Shown: one piece after another, positions 1-5,844 of the stretch
Position numbering within the stretch: the stretch's first letter is position 1
How the letters are laid out: each line of letters opens with the position of its first letter
Source of the DNA: an uncultured bacterium
GTDB lineage: Bacteria; Verrucomicrobiota; Kiritimatiellia; RFP12; UBA1067
Direction: 5' to 3'
Length of the DNA stretch: 5,948 bases
Assembly: GCA_902773475.1 (NCBI GenBank)
Contig: CACYEO010000139.1
Coordinates: 1 to 5,948 of the forward strand
Notes under the pieces: model-generated
Database searches by the model: none
Seen by the model: the letters and a program-made list of their open reading frames with translations, nothing else
Told to the model about the DNA's origin: nothing
Program-made: the position numbers and the translations under genes

Positions 1-76
1 CAAACACTCAAACCCTGTCTCAATTCTGTCAATTCTGTAAATTCTGTCTAAAAACCAAAAACCCAAACACTCAAAC
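1..76. repeat. 13-bp direct repeat pair bracketing a G-poor block
   Basis: The 13-mer CAAACACTCAAAC occurs at 1-13 and again at 64-76. Between the copies the + strand is made almost only of A, C and T: the first 80 bases contain just four G residues, each inside a CTGT tetramer. The left copy touches the window edge, so the true repeat may be longer or may be one unit of a larger array with a period near 63 bases. No coding frame or RNA gene is visible here. The composition is unlike the GC-rich remainder of the window. Confidence 0.7.
21..47. repeat. Three tandem copies of a 9-bp unit
   Basis: The unit (C/A)AATTCTGT is repeated head to tail at 21-29, 30-38 and 39-47; only the first base of the third copy differs. 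A degenerate relative, sharing only the terminal CTGT, ends at 18. This is a short microsatellite-like array that replication slippage could expand or contract. It lies about 130 bases upstream of rpsP and upstream of the likely promoter, so an effect on expression is possible but not shown. Confidence 0.75.
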
Positions 77-114
77 ACTTCCATCCGAGCCTTTTTCGTT
101 TACGTTCTTTCGGC

Positions 115-143
115 TTGCGCCGGGCGGGGCGATTTGTTAGACT
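115..143 (+). promoter_or_regulatory. Candidate sigma70-type promoter for rpsP operon
   Basis: A weak -35-like TTGCGC (115-120) is followed after 17 bases by a -10-like TAGACT (138-143, 4 of 6 matches to TATAAT). Transcription would start near 150 and leave a leader of about 30 bases that contains the ribosome binding site AAGGA (165-169). The spacing is ideal but the -35 is poor (3 of 6). The call rests mainly on position before the first gene of the operon. Confidence 0.35.
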
Positions 144-179
144 GACGGTTCTCACCACAACGGTAAGGACAAACTAACC

Positions 180-473
180 ATGGTAAAAATAAGAATGCGC
201 CGCACCGGATGCCGGAATCACGCGGCATACCGCATCGTGGCGGCGGACGAGCGTTCTCCGCGCGACGGCAAGTTCCTTGAGATTCTCGGCTGGTACGACA
301 CGGCCATCAAGGACGACAACAACTTCAAGGTCGATCTTGAAGGCGTGGACCGCTGGCTCTCCAAGGGCGCCAAGATGAGCACCACGGTCGCGAGCCTCGT
401 GCGCCGTGCCCGCAACCCCGAGTTGAAACCCCACCACGCCCGCAAGGCGAAGAAGGCCGAAGAGGCCAAGTAA
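180..473 (+). CDS. rpsP: 30S ribosomal protein S16
   Basis: This 97-residue protein is a small-subunit ribosomal protein that binds 16S rRNA in the body of the 30S particle and is needed for its assembly. The family's N-terminal signature is clear: VKIRMRRTG at residues 2-10, then YRIVAADERSPRDGKFLEILG in the next 30 residues and a WYD turn. The central V-R-W-L-S-K-GA block, where S16 aligns its second half, follows near residue 58. The C-terminus (from about residue 84) is a short Lys/Ala/Glu tail, typical of longer S16 versions. ATG at 180 follows AAGGA (165-169) at 10 bases. It is the first gene of an operon with trmD, which begins 11 bases after the TAA stop. The expected rimM gene does not follow. 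Confidence 0.97.
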   Translation: MVKIRMRRTGCRNHAAYRIVAADERSPRDGKFLEILGWYDTAIKDDNNFKVDLEGVDRWLSKGAKMSTTVASLVRRARNPELKPHHARKAKKAEEAK

Positions 474-484
474 GGCGGTCTGTC

Positions 485-1219
485 TTGTCCGAACCGCTGC
501 AAATCGACTTCATAACCGCATTCCCCGGAATGTTCGAGGGCTTTCTTTCCGAAAGCATCCCCGCACGCGCCGCGGCTGCGGGTCTTGTGCGCATGCGCAC
601 GATCGACTTGCGCGATTTTTCGTCCGACAGGCGCCGCACGGTGGACGACCGCCCCTACGGCGGCGGTCCCGGCATGTTGATGAAACCCGAACCCTGGTAC
701 CAGGCTGTCGAAGCCGTACGCACCCCCGGAGCGAGGATAATACTCACATCCCCTTCCGGAAGGAGGTACGCGCAGCGCGACGCGGGCCTTTTCGCTTCCG
801 CCACGCATCTTGTGATGCTTTGCGGACGCTACGAAGGCTTTGACGAACGCATCAAGCGCCTGGCGACAGACGAAATCTCGATCGGGGATTTCGTCCTTTC
901 GGGCGGCGAGATACCCGCCGCCGCGATTGCGGATTCGGTGATCAGGCTTCTCCCCGGCGCGATAGGCGGCGGCAGGGAGGCGACGGAGTCCGAGTCGTTC
1001 GGATCGTCCGGCATGCTGGAGTCCCCGCAATACACGCGGCCGCCGGAGTTCCGGGGCATGAAGGTTCCGGAGACGCTCGTTTCCGGCAACCATGCCGAAA
1101 CGGCGGACTGGCGCAAGCGCCAGGCCGTGGATCTCACGGCGCGGCGGCGTCCCGAGCTTCTTGCCCAGGGCGGAACGTTCGCGGCAGGATACGATGACTT
1201 GACAAGAGAAAGCAGGTGA
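485..1219 (+). CDS. trmD: tRNA (guanine-N1)-methyltransferase TrmD
   Basis: TrmD transfers a methyl group from S-adenosylmethionine to N1 of G37 next to the anticodon, preventing +1 frameshifting. At 244 residues it is of usual size and belongs to the SPOUT trefoil-knot family. Visible signatures are IDFITAFPGMF (7-17), PYGGGPGMLMKPEPW (57-71), GRYEGFDERI (114-123), the knot segment around DEISIGDFVLSGGE (129-142), and SPQYTRPPEFRGMKVPE plus SGNHAE (from 180). The start is a TTG at 485: it puts the conserved beta strand seven residues in, a purine-rich AAGG (472-475) lies 9 bases before it, and the next in-frame ATG would delete that strand. The residue I align with the catalytic Asp (D169 in E. 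coli numbering, from memory) is Glu170 in an ESF context, a conservative change. It sits 11 bases after rpsP and is followed at once by rplS. Confidence 0.97.
   Translation: MSEPLQIDFITAFPGMFEGFLSESIPARAAAAGLVRMRTIDLRDFSSDRRRTVDDRPYGGGPGMLMKPEPWYQAVEAVRTPGARIILTSPSGRRYAQRDAGLFASATHLVMLCGRYEGFDERIKRLATDEISIGDFVLSGGEIPAAAIADSVIRLLPGAIGGGREATESESFGSSGMLESPQYTRPPEFRGMKVPETLVSGNHAETADWRKRQAVDLTARRRPELLAQGGTFAAGYDDLTRESR
1214..1219 (+). promoter_or_regulatory. Ribosome binding site deciding the rplS start
   Basis: AGGTGA, a good anti-Shine-Dalgarno match, overlaps the trmD stop codon TGA (1217-1219) and lies 5 bases before ATG at 1225. An in-frame GTG at 1216 sits inside this motif and is therefore an unlikely start. 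The arrangement suggests translational coupling of rplS to trmD. Confidence 0.65.
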
Positions 1220-1224
1220 ATGAA

Positions 1225-1593
1225 ATGGCTATCAAACTGATTGAAAAAATCAACGCGGAGACTGCGGCCGCAAACGCCGGCAAGAAGTTTCCCGAAGTCC
1301 ATGCGGGCGACACCGTGGTGGTGTCCATCCGCATCAAGGAAGGCGAAAAGACGCGCGTCCAGGATTTTGAAGGCAAGGTTCTCGCGGTCGACAACGGCCA
1401 GAAGAACGCCTCCGGCACTTTCACGGTCCGCCGCGAATCCTACGGCGTCGCGATCGAGAAGATGTTCCCCTTCTCCTCGCCCGCGATCGAGAAGATCGCC
1501 GTGAAGAAGCACGCGCCTTCGCGTCGCGCCAAACTCTACACCGAGCGCACGTTCTGCAGCCACAAGGCGGTGCGCAAGCTGGTGAAGAAGTAA
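1225..1593 (+). CDS. rplS: 50S ribosomal protein L19
   Basis: L19 is a large-subunit protein at the 30S-50S interface. The product is 122 residues, close to the family norm of about 115-120. Recognisable blocks are the N-terminal helix, FPEVHAGDTVVVSIRIKEG (the F-x-x-GD-x-V-x-V motif, about residues 22-40), R-V-Q-D-FEGKVLA (about 44-54), FTVRRESYGVAIEKMFPFSSPAIEKI (about 66-91) and RRAKLY (about 99-104). The family usually has a GVGVER-like turn; here it is YGVAIEK, a mild variant. I start at ATG 1225 rather than the upstream in-frame GTG 1216 because AGGTGA at 1214-1219 is properly spaced only for the ATG. The gene follows trmD by five bases and ends the operon; a 221-base GC-rich spacer follows. 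Confidence 0.96.
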   Translation: MAIKLIEKINAETAAANAGKKFPEVHAGDTVVVSIRIKEGEKTRVQDFEGKVLAVDNGQKNASGTFTVRRESYGVAIEKMFPFSSPAIEKIAVKKHAPSRRAKLYTERTFCSHKAVRKLVKK

Positions 1594-1727
1594 GCGTCCG
1601 GCCCGCGGCGTCCGGCGCGGCGCGGTCGATGCGCGTCCGCCGGCGCCCCGTTCCGGGAAACGCCGCGCCCGGCCTGTACATGTTGCGCGGCGCCGCGGCT
1701 TTTGCGCAACCGCATGCCGCTTTCCGT

Positions 1728-1745
1728 CTCCGGGCGCGCCCGGAG
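1728..1745. repeat. Perfect 18-bp GC-rich palindrome
   Basis: CTCCGGGCG is followed immediately by its exact reverse complement CGCCCGGAG. With no loop bases it looks more like a protein-binding dyad than an RNA hairpin, although a hairpin with a 4-base loop and 7-bp stem could form. It lies about 70 bases upstream of the transporter start. In so GC-rich a spacer, chance palindromes are more frequent than usual. Confidence 0.45.
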
Positions 1746-1751
1746 GCTCTT

Positions 1752-1790
1752 CGCGCGCCGTTGCTTTCGCGCGCGCCGTGATTTGTTTTT
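1752..1790 (+). terminator. Weak candidate terminator before the transporter gene
   Basis: A 7-bp all-GC stem pairs 1752-1758 with 1769-1775 across a 10-base loop, and a T-rich stretch (ATTTGTTTTT) occupies 1781-1790. Five bases (1776-1780) separate stem and T tract, which is poor for an intrinsic terminator, and the element lies only 10 bases before the transporter's ribosome binding site. It could be the end of the rplS transcript or an attenuator-like leader, or nothing. Confidence 0.25.
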
Positions 1791-1814
1791 CAGAATTCCA
1801 AGGAGACTGTCGAC

Positions 1815-3596
1815 ATGCAGAACGCGCCTTCCGAACGCAAGACATGGCTTGAACGGGTAGCGGCGAAAGTGCCGGATCCCGTGGTTTTGTTTATTTCTTT
1901 TTTTGCGATACTGTTCGCCGCGACCTGCTTTGTCGGCGGCAAGACTTTCGCCGTGAAAGGCGCCATGCGGAACGATCCGGCGGAAATAGAGAAGAAATTC
2001 TCCGCCGCGGGCGTGGCGAAATCGCAGCTTGAAACGTATTTCGGCGCGCCGCTCGAGACTGTCGCGGCGGACAAGCGCCTCTTCGCGCAGCTCGCCCCGA
2101 TATACACTTCGATTTCCAAAAAAGAAAAAACCAAAGAGGACTGGTTCGGCGCAAAGGGCGAAAAACGCGCCCCCGCGCCGTCAGGCCCGGCCCCGGAAGC
2201 GGCAAAGACTCCGGACGGCAGGCCCGCCCCGGAATTCATCCAGATCGAGACGGCCCGCACGATAAAGAACATGTCGGACCGCACGAACGTGCAGTGGCTG
2301 TTCGACAACGCCATAGTCGGCAACTGGCTTGCATACGCCAAGGGCGTCATAGGCATGATTCTCATAGCCATGTTCGGCATCGGCCTGACGGAGTCGAGCG
2401 GGCTGTTCTCCGTGCTGATGCGCCTTGCCGGGCGCCATATAAACGGGAAGCTTCTTCCGTACGTGATAGTTTTCGCGGGCGTCATATCGAACATCGCCTC
2501 CGACGCCGGATATATCGTTCTCATCCCGCTCGCCGGCGCGCTATACTGCGCGATCGGGCGCAATCCGCTGATCGGCATAGCCGCCGCCTTTGCAGGCGTC
2601 AGTGCGGGTTTCGGCGCAAACTTCGTGCCCGCCACGGTCACGGACATGCTTGTGGGCGTTCCGGCGGAGGAATTCGCCGTGTCGCAGGGCGTGCCGTGGA
2701 TTTCCCGCATGGGCGAGCCGCTCCAGGCCGCCACGATGGACTATTTCTACACCGCGACTCTCGTGGTGGTGTTCACGCTTCTGGGCGGATCCATCACGAA
2801 CCGCATCATCGCGCCGAAGCTTTCGCGCCTTTCGTGGACCGTACCCGAAGACATGAAGGCCGACGCCTACAAGATCGACCCCAAGGAAGTCAAGGATCTG
2901 CGCTGGGCGCTTCTGGGGCTTCTCGCGGCGCTCGGCATCGCGGCCTTCTTCGGCTGGGGTCCGCTGGAAGGCCACTTCGCCCACAACGTGATCCTGTTCG
3001 TCGGACTGGGGTTCTTCATGACGGGCCTCTTCTACGGCATCGCGCAGGGCAAGTTCCGCAAGGTCGAGGACATAATCGGCGCCATGACGAAGCAGGTGAA
3101 GGAAATGGCCTACATGATGGTGCTGACCTTCTTCTGCTACAACTTCCTTGCGATGCTCACCTATTCGGAGGTAGGCGCGTATATAACGTTCTCCGGCGCA
3201 AGGGCGCTCCTCGCGATGCACCTCGAATCGTCGCCCGTGCTGATACTTCTCGGCTTCATACTGTTCTCGTCGCTCGTGAACATCTGCATCGCCGGCCTTT
3301 CGAGCAAGTGGCTCCTCCTCGGGCCGATTTTCATCCCGATGCTCTACCAGGTCAATAACGGCCTCACCCCGGAAGTCGTCGCGGCGGCCTACCGCACCGC
3401 CGACCCTTGCACGAACGTCATCACCCCTGCCATGACTTACGCCGGCGTCATTTTGATTTTCTGCCGCCGCTACAGGAAAGAGTTTACAATCGGCGATCTC
3501 GGCCTGATGATGTTCCCGTACGCGGGGATATTCCTTCTCGTCACTACATGTCTGTTCCTGGCCTGGTTCAAGCTCGGAATCCCGTTCGGGTTCTGA
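1815..3596 (+). CDS. AbgT-family transporter with enlarged loop after TM1
   Basis: This 593-residue inner-membrane transporter belongs to the AbgT family, whose known members import p-aminobenzoyl-glutamate (E. coli AbgT) or export sulfonamides (MtrF, YdaH). TM1 is about 20-43. From about 172 the remaining helices follow, with the family block ISNIASDAGYIVLIPLAG (224-241) and the GVSAGFGANF turn (261-270). The C-terminal half has SSKW (W499), P519, YRTAD (R527, D530) and NVITPAM (P538). By recalled MtrF numbering these match functional residues W420, P438, R446, D449 and P457, and D230 matches D193. About 128 residues separate TM1 and TM2, against about 45 in E. coli AbgT; the extra part includes a Lys-rich then Pro/Ala-rich stretch (102-140), probably periplasmic. 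AAGGAGA (1800-1806) supports the ATG. ridA follows after 56 bases. Substrate and direction are unknown. Confidence 0.93.
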   Translation: MQNAPSERKTWLERVAAKVPDPVVLFISFFAILFAATCFVGGKTFAVKGAMRNDPAEIEKKFSAAGVAKSQLETYFGAPLETVAADKRLFAQLAPIYTSISKKEKTKEDWFGAKGEKRAPAPSGPAPEAAKTPDGRPAPEFIQIETARTIKNMSDRTNVQWLFDNAIVGNWLAYAKGVIGMILIAMFGIGLTESSGLFSVLMRLAGRHINGKLLPYVIVFAGVISNIASDAGYIVLIPLAGALYCAIGRNPLIGIAAAFAGVSAGFGANFVPATVTDMLVGVPAEEFAVSQGVPWISRMGEPLQAATMDYFYTATLVVVFTLLGGSITNRIIAPKLSRLSWTVPEDMKADAYKIDPKEVKDLRWALLGLLAALGIAAFFGWGPLEGHFAHNVILFVGLGFFMTGLFYGIAQGKFRKVEDIIGAMTKQVKEMAYMMVLTFFCYNFLAMLTYSEVGAYITFSGARALLAMHLESSPVLILLGFILFSSLVNICIAGLSSKWLLLGPIFIPMLYQVNNGLTPEVVAAAYRTADPCTNVITPAMTYAGVILIFCRRYRKEFTIGDLGLMMFPYAGIFLLVTTCLFLAWFKLGIPFGF

Positions 3597-3652
3597 GGAC
3601 GGCCGCGCCGGACGCAAAACCGCAGCATAGCGCTGCAAAAGGAGAAAGCAAG

Positions 3653-4039
3653 ATGCATAAACAGGTTTCCACCGCGAAGGCCCCCTCGGCGCTCGGCCCG
3701 TATTCCCAGGGCATAGACACGGGACGCGCGCTTTTCATGTCCGGACAGATTCCGATCGACCCCGCTTCCGGCGAGATAAGGGAAGCCGGCATCGAAGGCC
3801 AGACGCGCCAGGCGATATCCAATCTCTCCGCAGTGCTTGCCGAGGCGGGACTTTCGCTTTCGGACGTCGTCAAGACTACGGTGTTCATGACGGATCTCGG
3901 CGAGTTCGGCGCCATGAACGCCGTCTATGCGGAACTTTTCGGCGAATCCAAGCCCGCGCGCTCCACGGTGCAGGTCGCAAAGCTCCCCAAAGGCGCGAAG
4001 GTCGAAATCGAAGCGATTGCCGTGCGGCCCGGCGTTTGA
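3653..4039 (+). CDS. ridA: RidA family enamine/imine deaminase
   Basis: RidA hydrolyses reactive enamine/imine intermediates, such as 2-aminoacrylate released by PLP enzymes, to the corresponding keto acid and ammonia, protecting PLP enzymes from damage. The protein is 128 residues, the same length as E. coli RidA, and aligns from end to end: APSALGPYSQG at 10-20, SGQIP at 30-34, VVKTTVFMTDL at 72-82, PARSTVQVAKLPKGAKVEIEA at about 101-121. Functional residues known from the family are present: Tyr17, Arg103 (E. coli R105, binds the substrate carboxylate) and Glu118 (E. coli E120). These suggest a true RidA rather than an inactive Rid subgroup. Upstream in-frame sequence exists, but ATG 3653 has AAGGAG eight bases ahead and gives the canonical N-terminus. 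It lies 56 bases after the transporter and probably shares its transcript. A cytosolic homotrimer is expected. Confidence 0.95.
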   Translation: MHKQVSTAKAPSALGPYSQGIDTGRALFMSGQIPIDPASGEIREAGIEGQTRQAISNLSAVLAEAGLSLSDVVKTTVFMTDLGEFGAMNAVYAELFGESKPARSTVQVAKLPKGAKVEIEAIAVRPGV

Positions 4040-4051
4040 TGGATTGCGGCG

Positions 4052-4081
4052 GGATGCGGGGAGTCGAGACGCCCCGCATCC
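4052..4081. promoter_or_regulatory. 30-bp dyad: TetR operator or ridA 3' hairpin
   Basis: GGATGCGGGG (4052-4061) is repeated inverted as CCCCGCATCC (4072-4081). The 10-base centre continues the symmetry imperfectly (GTC at 4063-4065 with GAC at 4068-4070), so 13 of 15 half-site positions match. The dyad sits 12 bases after the ridA stop and 36 bases before the TetR-type gene. That position and size fit a TetR operator used for autoregulation. As RNA it would be a strong hairpin, but no T run follows, so a standard intrinsic terminator is less likely. An alternative pairing of CGGGATG (4050-4056) with CATCCCG (4085-4091) is also possible. Confidence 0.5.
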
Positions 4082-4117
4082 GGACATCCCGGCGGGAGGC
4101 GCGGAAAGGAGGCGGAA

Positions 4118-4726
4118 ATGTCGATATACGTCGATCACGGCGCGAGAAAACACGAAATAATCGTGCGGTCGATAAAACTGTTCGCGAAAGTCGGCTACAA
4201 GGACGTCACGTTCCAGAAGCTTTCCGACTTCTGCGGGCTTGCGCGCACCGCGCTGTACCGGTATTTCCGCAACAAGCGCCAGATATTCGACGCCGCCATA
4301 CAGGAGGCCACGTCGGCCATAAACCGCAAGTACCGGGAAATCACCAAGTCCGGGCAAAGCCCGGACGCGCAGGTCAGGGCGATCTGCAACACCGTCATCG
4401 ACATGCTTTTCGCCAACCGCGAATTTCTCGGCGTGATAATCGATTTCGTCCTTTCCGCGCACCGCGCCGGCCATGATCTTTCGCGCCGCATACGCCACCA
4501 CACCGCGCCGCTGCCGCGCCTTCTGCACTATCTGATAACGCGCGCGGTCCGCAGCGGCGTGTACGCGCCGTCCGTGCGCCCCAAAATCGTCACCCGCATC
4601 CTTTATTCGCATTTCGAGTCCACCGTTCTGCGCCTGGCGATAACGAACAATGCGGAAATTTCGGACATCCGGCTCGACATGGACGTGTATCTTTCATCGC
4701 TGTTGAACAGGTCGGCGGAAAAATGA
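4118..4726 (+). CDS. TetR/AcrR family transcriptional regulator
   Basis: This 202-residue protein is a one-component regulator: an N-terminal helix-turn-helix binds operator DNA as a dimer, and a ligand-binding C-terminal domain releases it. The DNA-binding domain covers about residues 10-57: a first helix IIVRSIKLFAKVGY (14-27), then the typical DVTFQKLSDFCGLARTALYRYF (29-50) with the recognition helix around 41-48 and the NKRQIF continuation. Residues 60-202 are helical with no motif that names a ligand. AAAGGAGG (4105-4112), five bases before ATG, is the strongest ribosome binding site in the window. A 30-bp dyad lies just upstream and is a candidate operator. The stop overlaps the rlmN start as ATGA (4723-4726), implying coupled translation. 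Likely targets, by position only, are itself and perhaps the transporter-ridA pair. Confidence 0.92.
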   Translation: MSIYVDHGARKHEIIVRSIKLFAKVGYKDVTFQKLSDFCGLARTALYRYFRNKRQIFDAAIQEATSAINRKYREITKSGQSPDAQVRAICNTVIDMLFANREFLGVIIDFVLSAHRAGHDLSRRIRHHTAPLPRLLHYLITRAVRSGVYAPSVRPKIVTRILYSHFESTVLRLAITNNAEISDIRLDMDVYLSSLLNRSAEK

Positions 4727-5844
4727 CTCCGCCCGCGGAATCGTGCGCGCCGGACGCCGCGCGTCCCGCCCCCTCCCCTTCGCCGGCGTGGGGCGTGCCT
4801 GTCGACGGGTGGAAACCGCTTCTCGCATCGCGGGGGCTTCCCGCGTGGCGCGCCGACCAGATACTGCATGCGCTCTACCGCGATTTCGTGACGTCGTGGG
4901 ACGCCGTCACCACGCTCCCGAAAGAATTGCGGAGCGAGCTCGCCCGCGAATTTCCGCTGAAGCCGTGCGCGGAACTCGACCGGACTGAATCGGCGGACGG
5001 CACGGTCAAGCTTCTCCTCGGCCTCGACGACGGCAACAGCGTGGAAACCGTCCTGATTCCGGCGGCGGGCAGATTCACGCAGTGCATTTCCACCCAAGTC
5101 GGCTGCGCCATGGGATGCGTGTTCTGCGCTTCCGGATCGCAAGGGCTCGTCCGGTCGCTCCGGGCGGACGAGATAATCGCCGAGACGATGGCCGCGCGGG
5201 CGTACGGAACCGTCACGAATGTCGTCGTGATGGGCATGGGCGAGCCGTTTGCGAATTACGACGAAACCATGCGCGCGCTCAAGATACTCAACGCCGGCAA
5301 GGGCCCAAACCTCGGCGCGCGCCATATCACGCTTTCCACGTGCGGCGTGGTTCCGGGATTCGCCAGACTCGCCGCCGAAGGCATACAGTTCGAGCTTTCC
5401 GTGTCGCTGCACGCGCCGGACGACGAAACGCGCTCGGCTTTGATGCCCGTGAACAGGCGCTGGCCCATTGCGGAACTGCTCGCCGCCTGCCGCGACTACA
5501 CCGCCCGCACGAAACGGATAATCACTTTCGAGTACACCGTAGTGAAAGGCGTGAACGATTCTCCCGAATGCGCGCGCCGTCTTGCCGCGCTTTTGAAAAC
5601 GCTGCCGTGCAAGGTGAATCTGATTCCGCTCTCCCCGGTCGGGCACAGGCCGGATTTCGAAACGCCGCCCGAATCCACGATGATGATGTTTCTTGATGTC
5701 TTGATGAAGGCCCGCATACAGACCATGCTGCGCCGTTCGCGCGGCAAGGATGCGTCCGCCGCCTGCGGACAGCTGCGCCTCCGCAACTTGATACGGAGCG
5801 GGGATGACGGGAAAACGGCGCCCCTGGCAGAATGCCTTCCATGA
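4723..5844 (+). CDS. rlmN: Dual-specificity rRNA/tRNA adenine-C2 methyltransferase RlmN
   Basis: RlmN is a radical SAM enzyme that methylates C2 of A2503 in 23S rRNA and of A37 in certain tRNAs, aiding fidelity at the peptidyl-transferase exit. The protein is 373 residues, usual for the family. After an N-terminal RNA-binding part (about 28-80, including LPKELR), the radical SAM core begins with CISTQVGCAMGCVFC (121-135): C128, C132 and C135 bind the 4Fe-4S cluster, and C121 matches E. coli C118. VMGMGEPFANYDE (169-181) is the SAM-binding loop, with Phe where Leu is usual. C348 in SAACGQL matches the methyl-carrying C355 of E. coli. The first 24 residues are Ala/Pro-rich and absent from most relatives. 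ATG 4723 overlaps the regulator's stop; GTG 4795 is a possible alternative start. The CGQL tail and length favour RlmN over the resistance enzyme Cfr. Confidence 0.96.
   Translation: MTPPAESCAPDAARPAPSPSPAWGVPVDGWKPLLASRGLPAWRADQILHALYRDFVTSWDAVTTLPKELRSELAREFPLKPCAELDRTESADGTVKLLLGLDDGNSVETVLIPAAGRFTQCISTQVGCAMGCVFCASGSQGLVRSLRADEIIAETMAARAYGTVTNVVVMGMGEPFANYDETMRALKILNAGKGPNLGARHITLSTCGVVPGFARLAAEGIQFELSVSLHAPDDETRSALMPVNRRWPIAELLAACRDYTARTKRIITFEYTVVKGVNDSPECARRLAALLKTLPCKVNLIPLSPVGHRPDFETPPESTMMMFLDVLMKARIQTMLRRSRGKDASAACGQLRLRNLIRSGDDGKTAPLAECLP

Larger units (their letters stand above)
1594..1814. other. GC-rich intergenic spacer with inverted repeats
   Basis: This stretch separates the ribosomal operon from the transporter gene. 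I see no credible gene on either strand. It contains near-copies of GCGTCCGGC at 1594-1602, 1608-1616 and (one mismatch) 1633-1641; a 9-bp inverted repeat GGCGCGGCG/CGCCGCGCC (1614-1622 with 1661-1669, long loop); and a 7-bp stem GTTGCGC/GCGCAAC (1682-1688 with 1704-1710). Two further repeats are listed separately. No stem is followed directly by a convincing T run, so I cannot name the terminator. The transporter's ribosome binding site AAGGAGA is at 1800-1806. No convincing promoter is visible. Confidence 0.6.

Noticed and set aside
131..1787. Shared octamer GATTTGTT upstream of rpsP (131-138) and of the transporter (1780-1787)
   Set aside because: One 8-base match between two spacers of about 200 bases is within chance expectation and the flanks do not agree.
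829..1845. Minus-strand frame of 338 codons spanning trmD, rplS and the spacer
   Set aside because: Shadow of three + strand features; Arg-rich low-complexity translation.
2294..3358. Second + strand frame of 354 codons within the transporter
   Set aside because: Arg/His-rich frameshifted shadow of the AbgT-family gene, which has continuous family motifs in its own frame.
3622..3636. Small hairpin GCAGC/GCTGC followed by AAAA before ridA
   Set aside because: Only 5 bp of stem and no T run; too weak to call a terminator between the transporter and ridA.
3407..3652. N-terminal extension of ridA upstream of ATG 3653
   Set aside because: The extension overlaps the transporter gene and reads as nonsense, while ATG 3653 has a strong ribosome binding site and gives the exact canonical RidA length.
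3470..4612. Minus-strand open frame of 380 codons across ridA and the regulator
   Set aside because: It runs antisense to the transporter end, ridA and the regulator, and even through the intergenic dyad. No recognisable domain and no sensible start.
4723..5844. Possible Cfr-type resistance methyltransferase instead of RlmN
   Set aside because: Length, N-terminal domain and the AACGQL context around C348 match housekeeping RlmN; nothing suggests recent acquisition.
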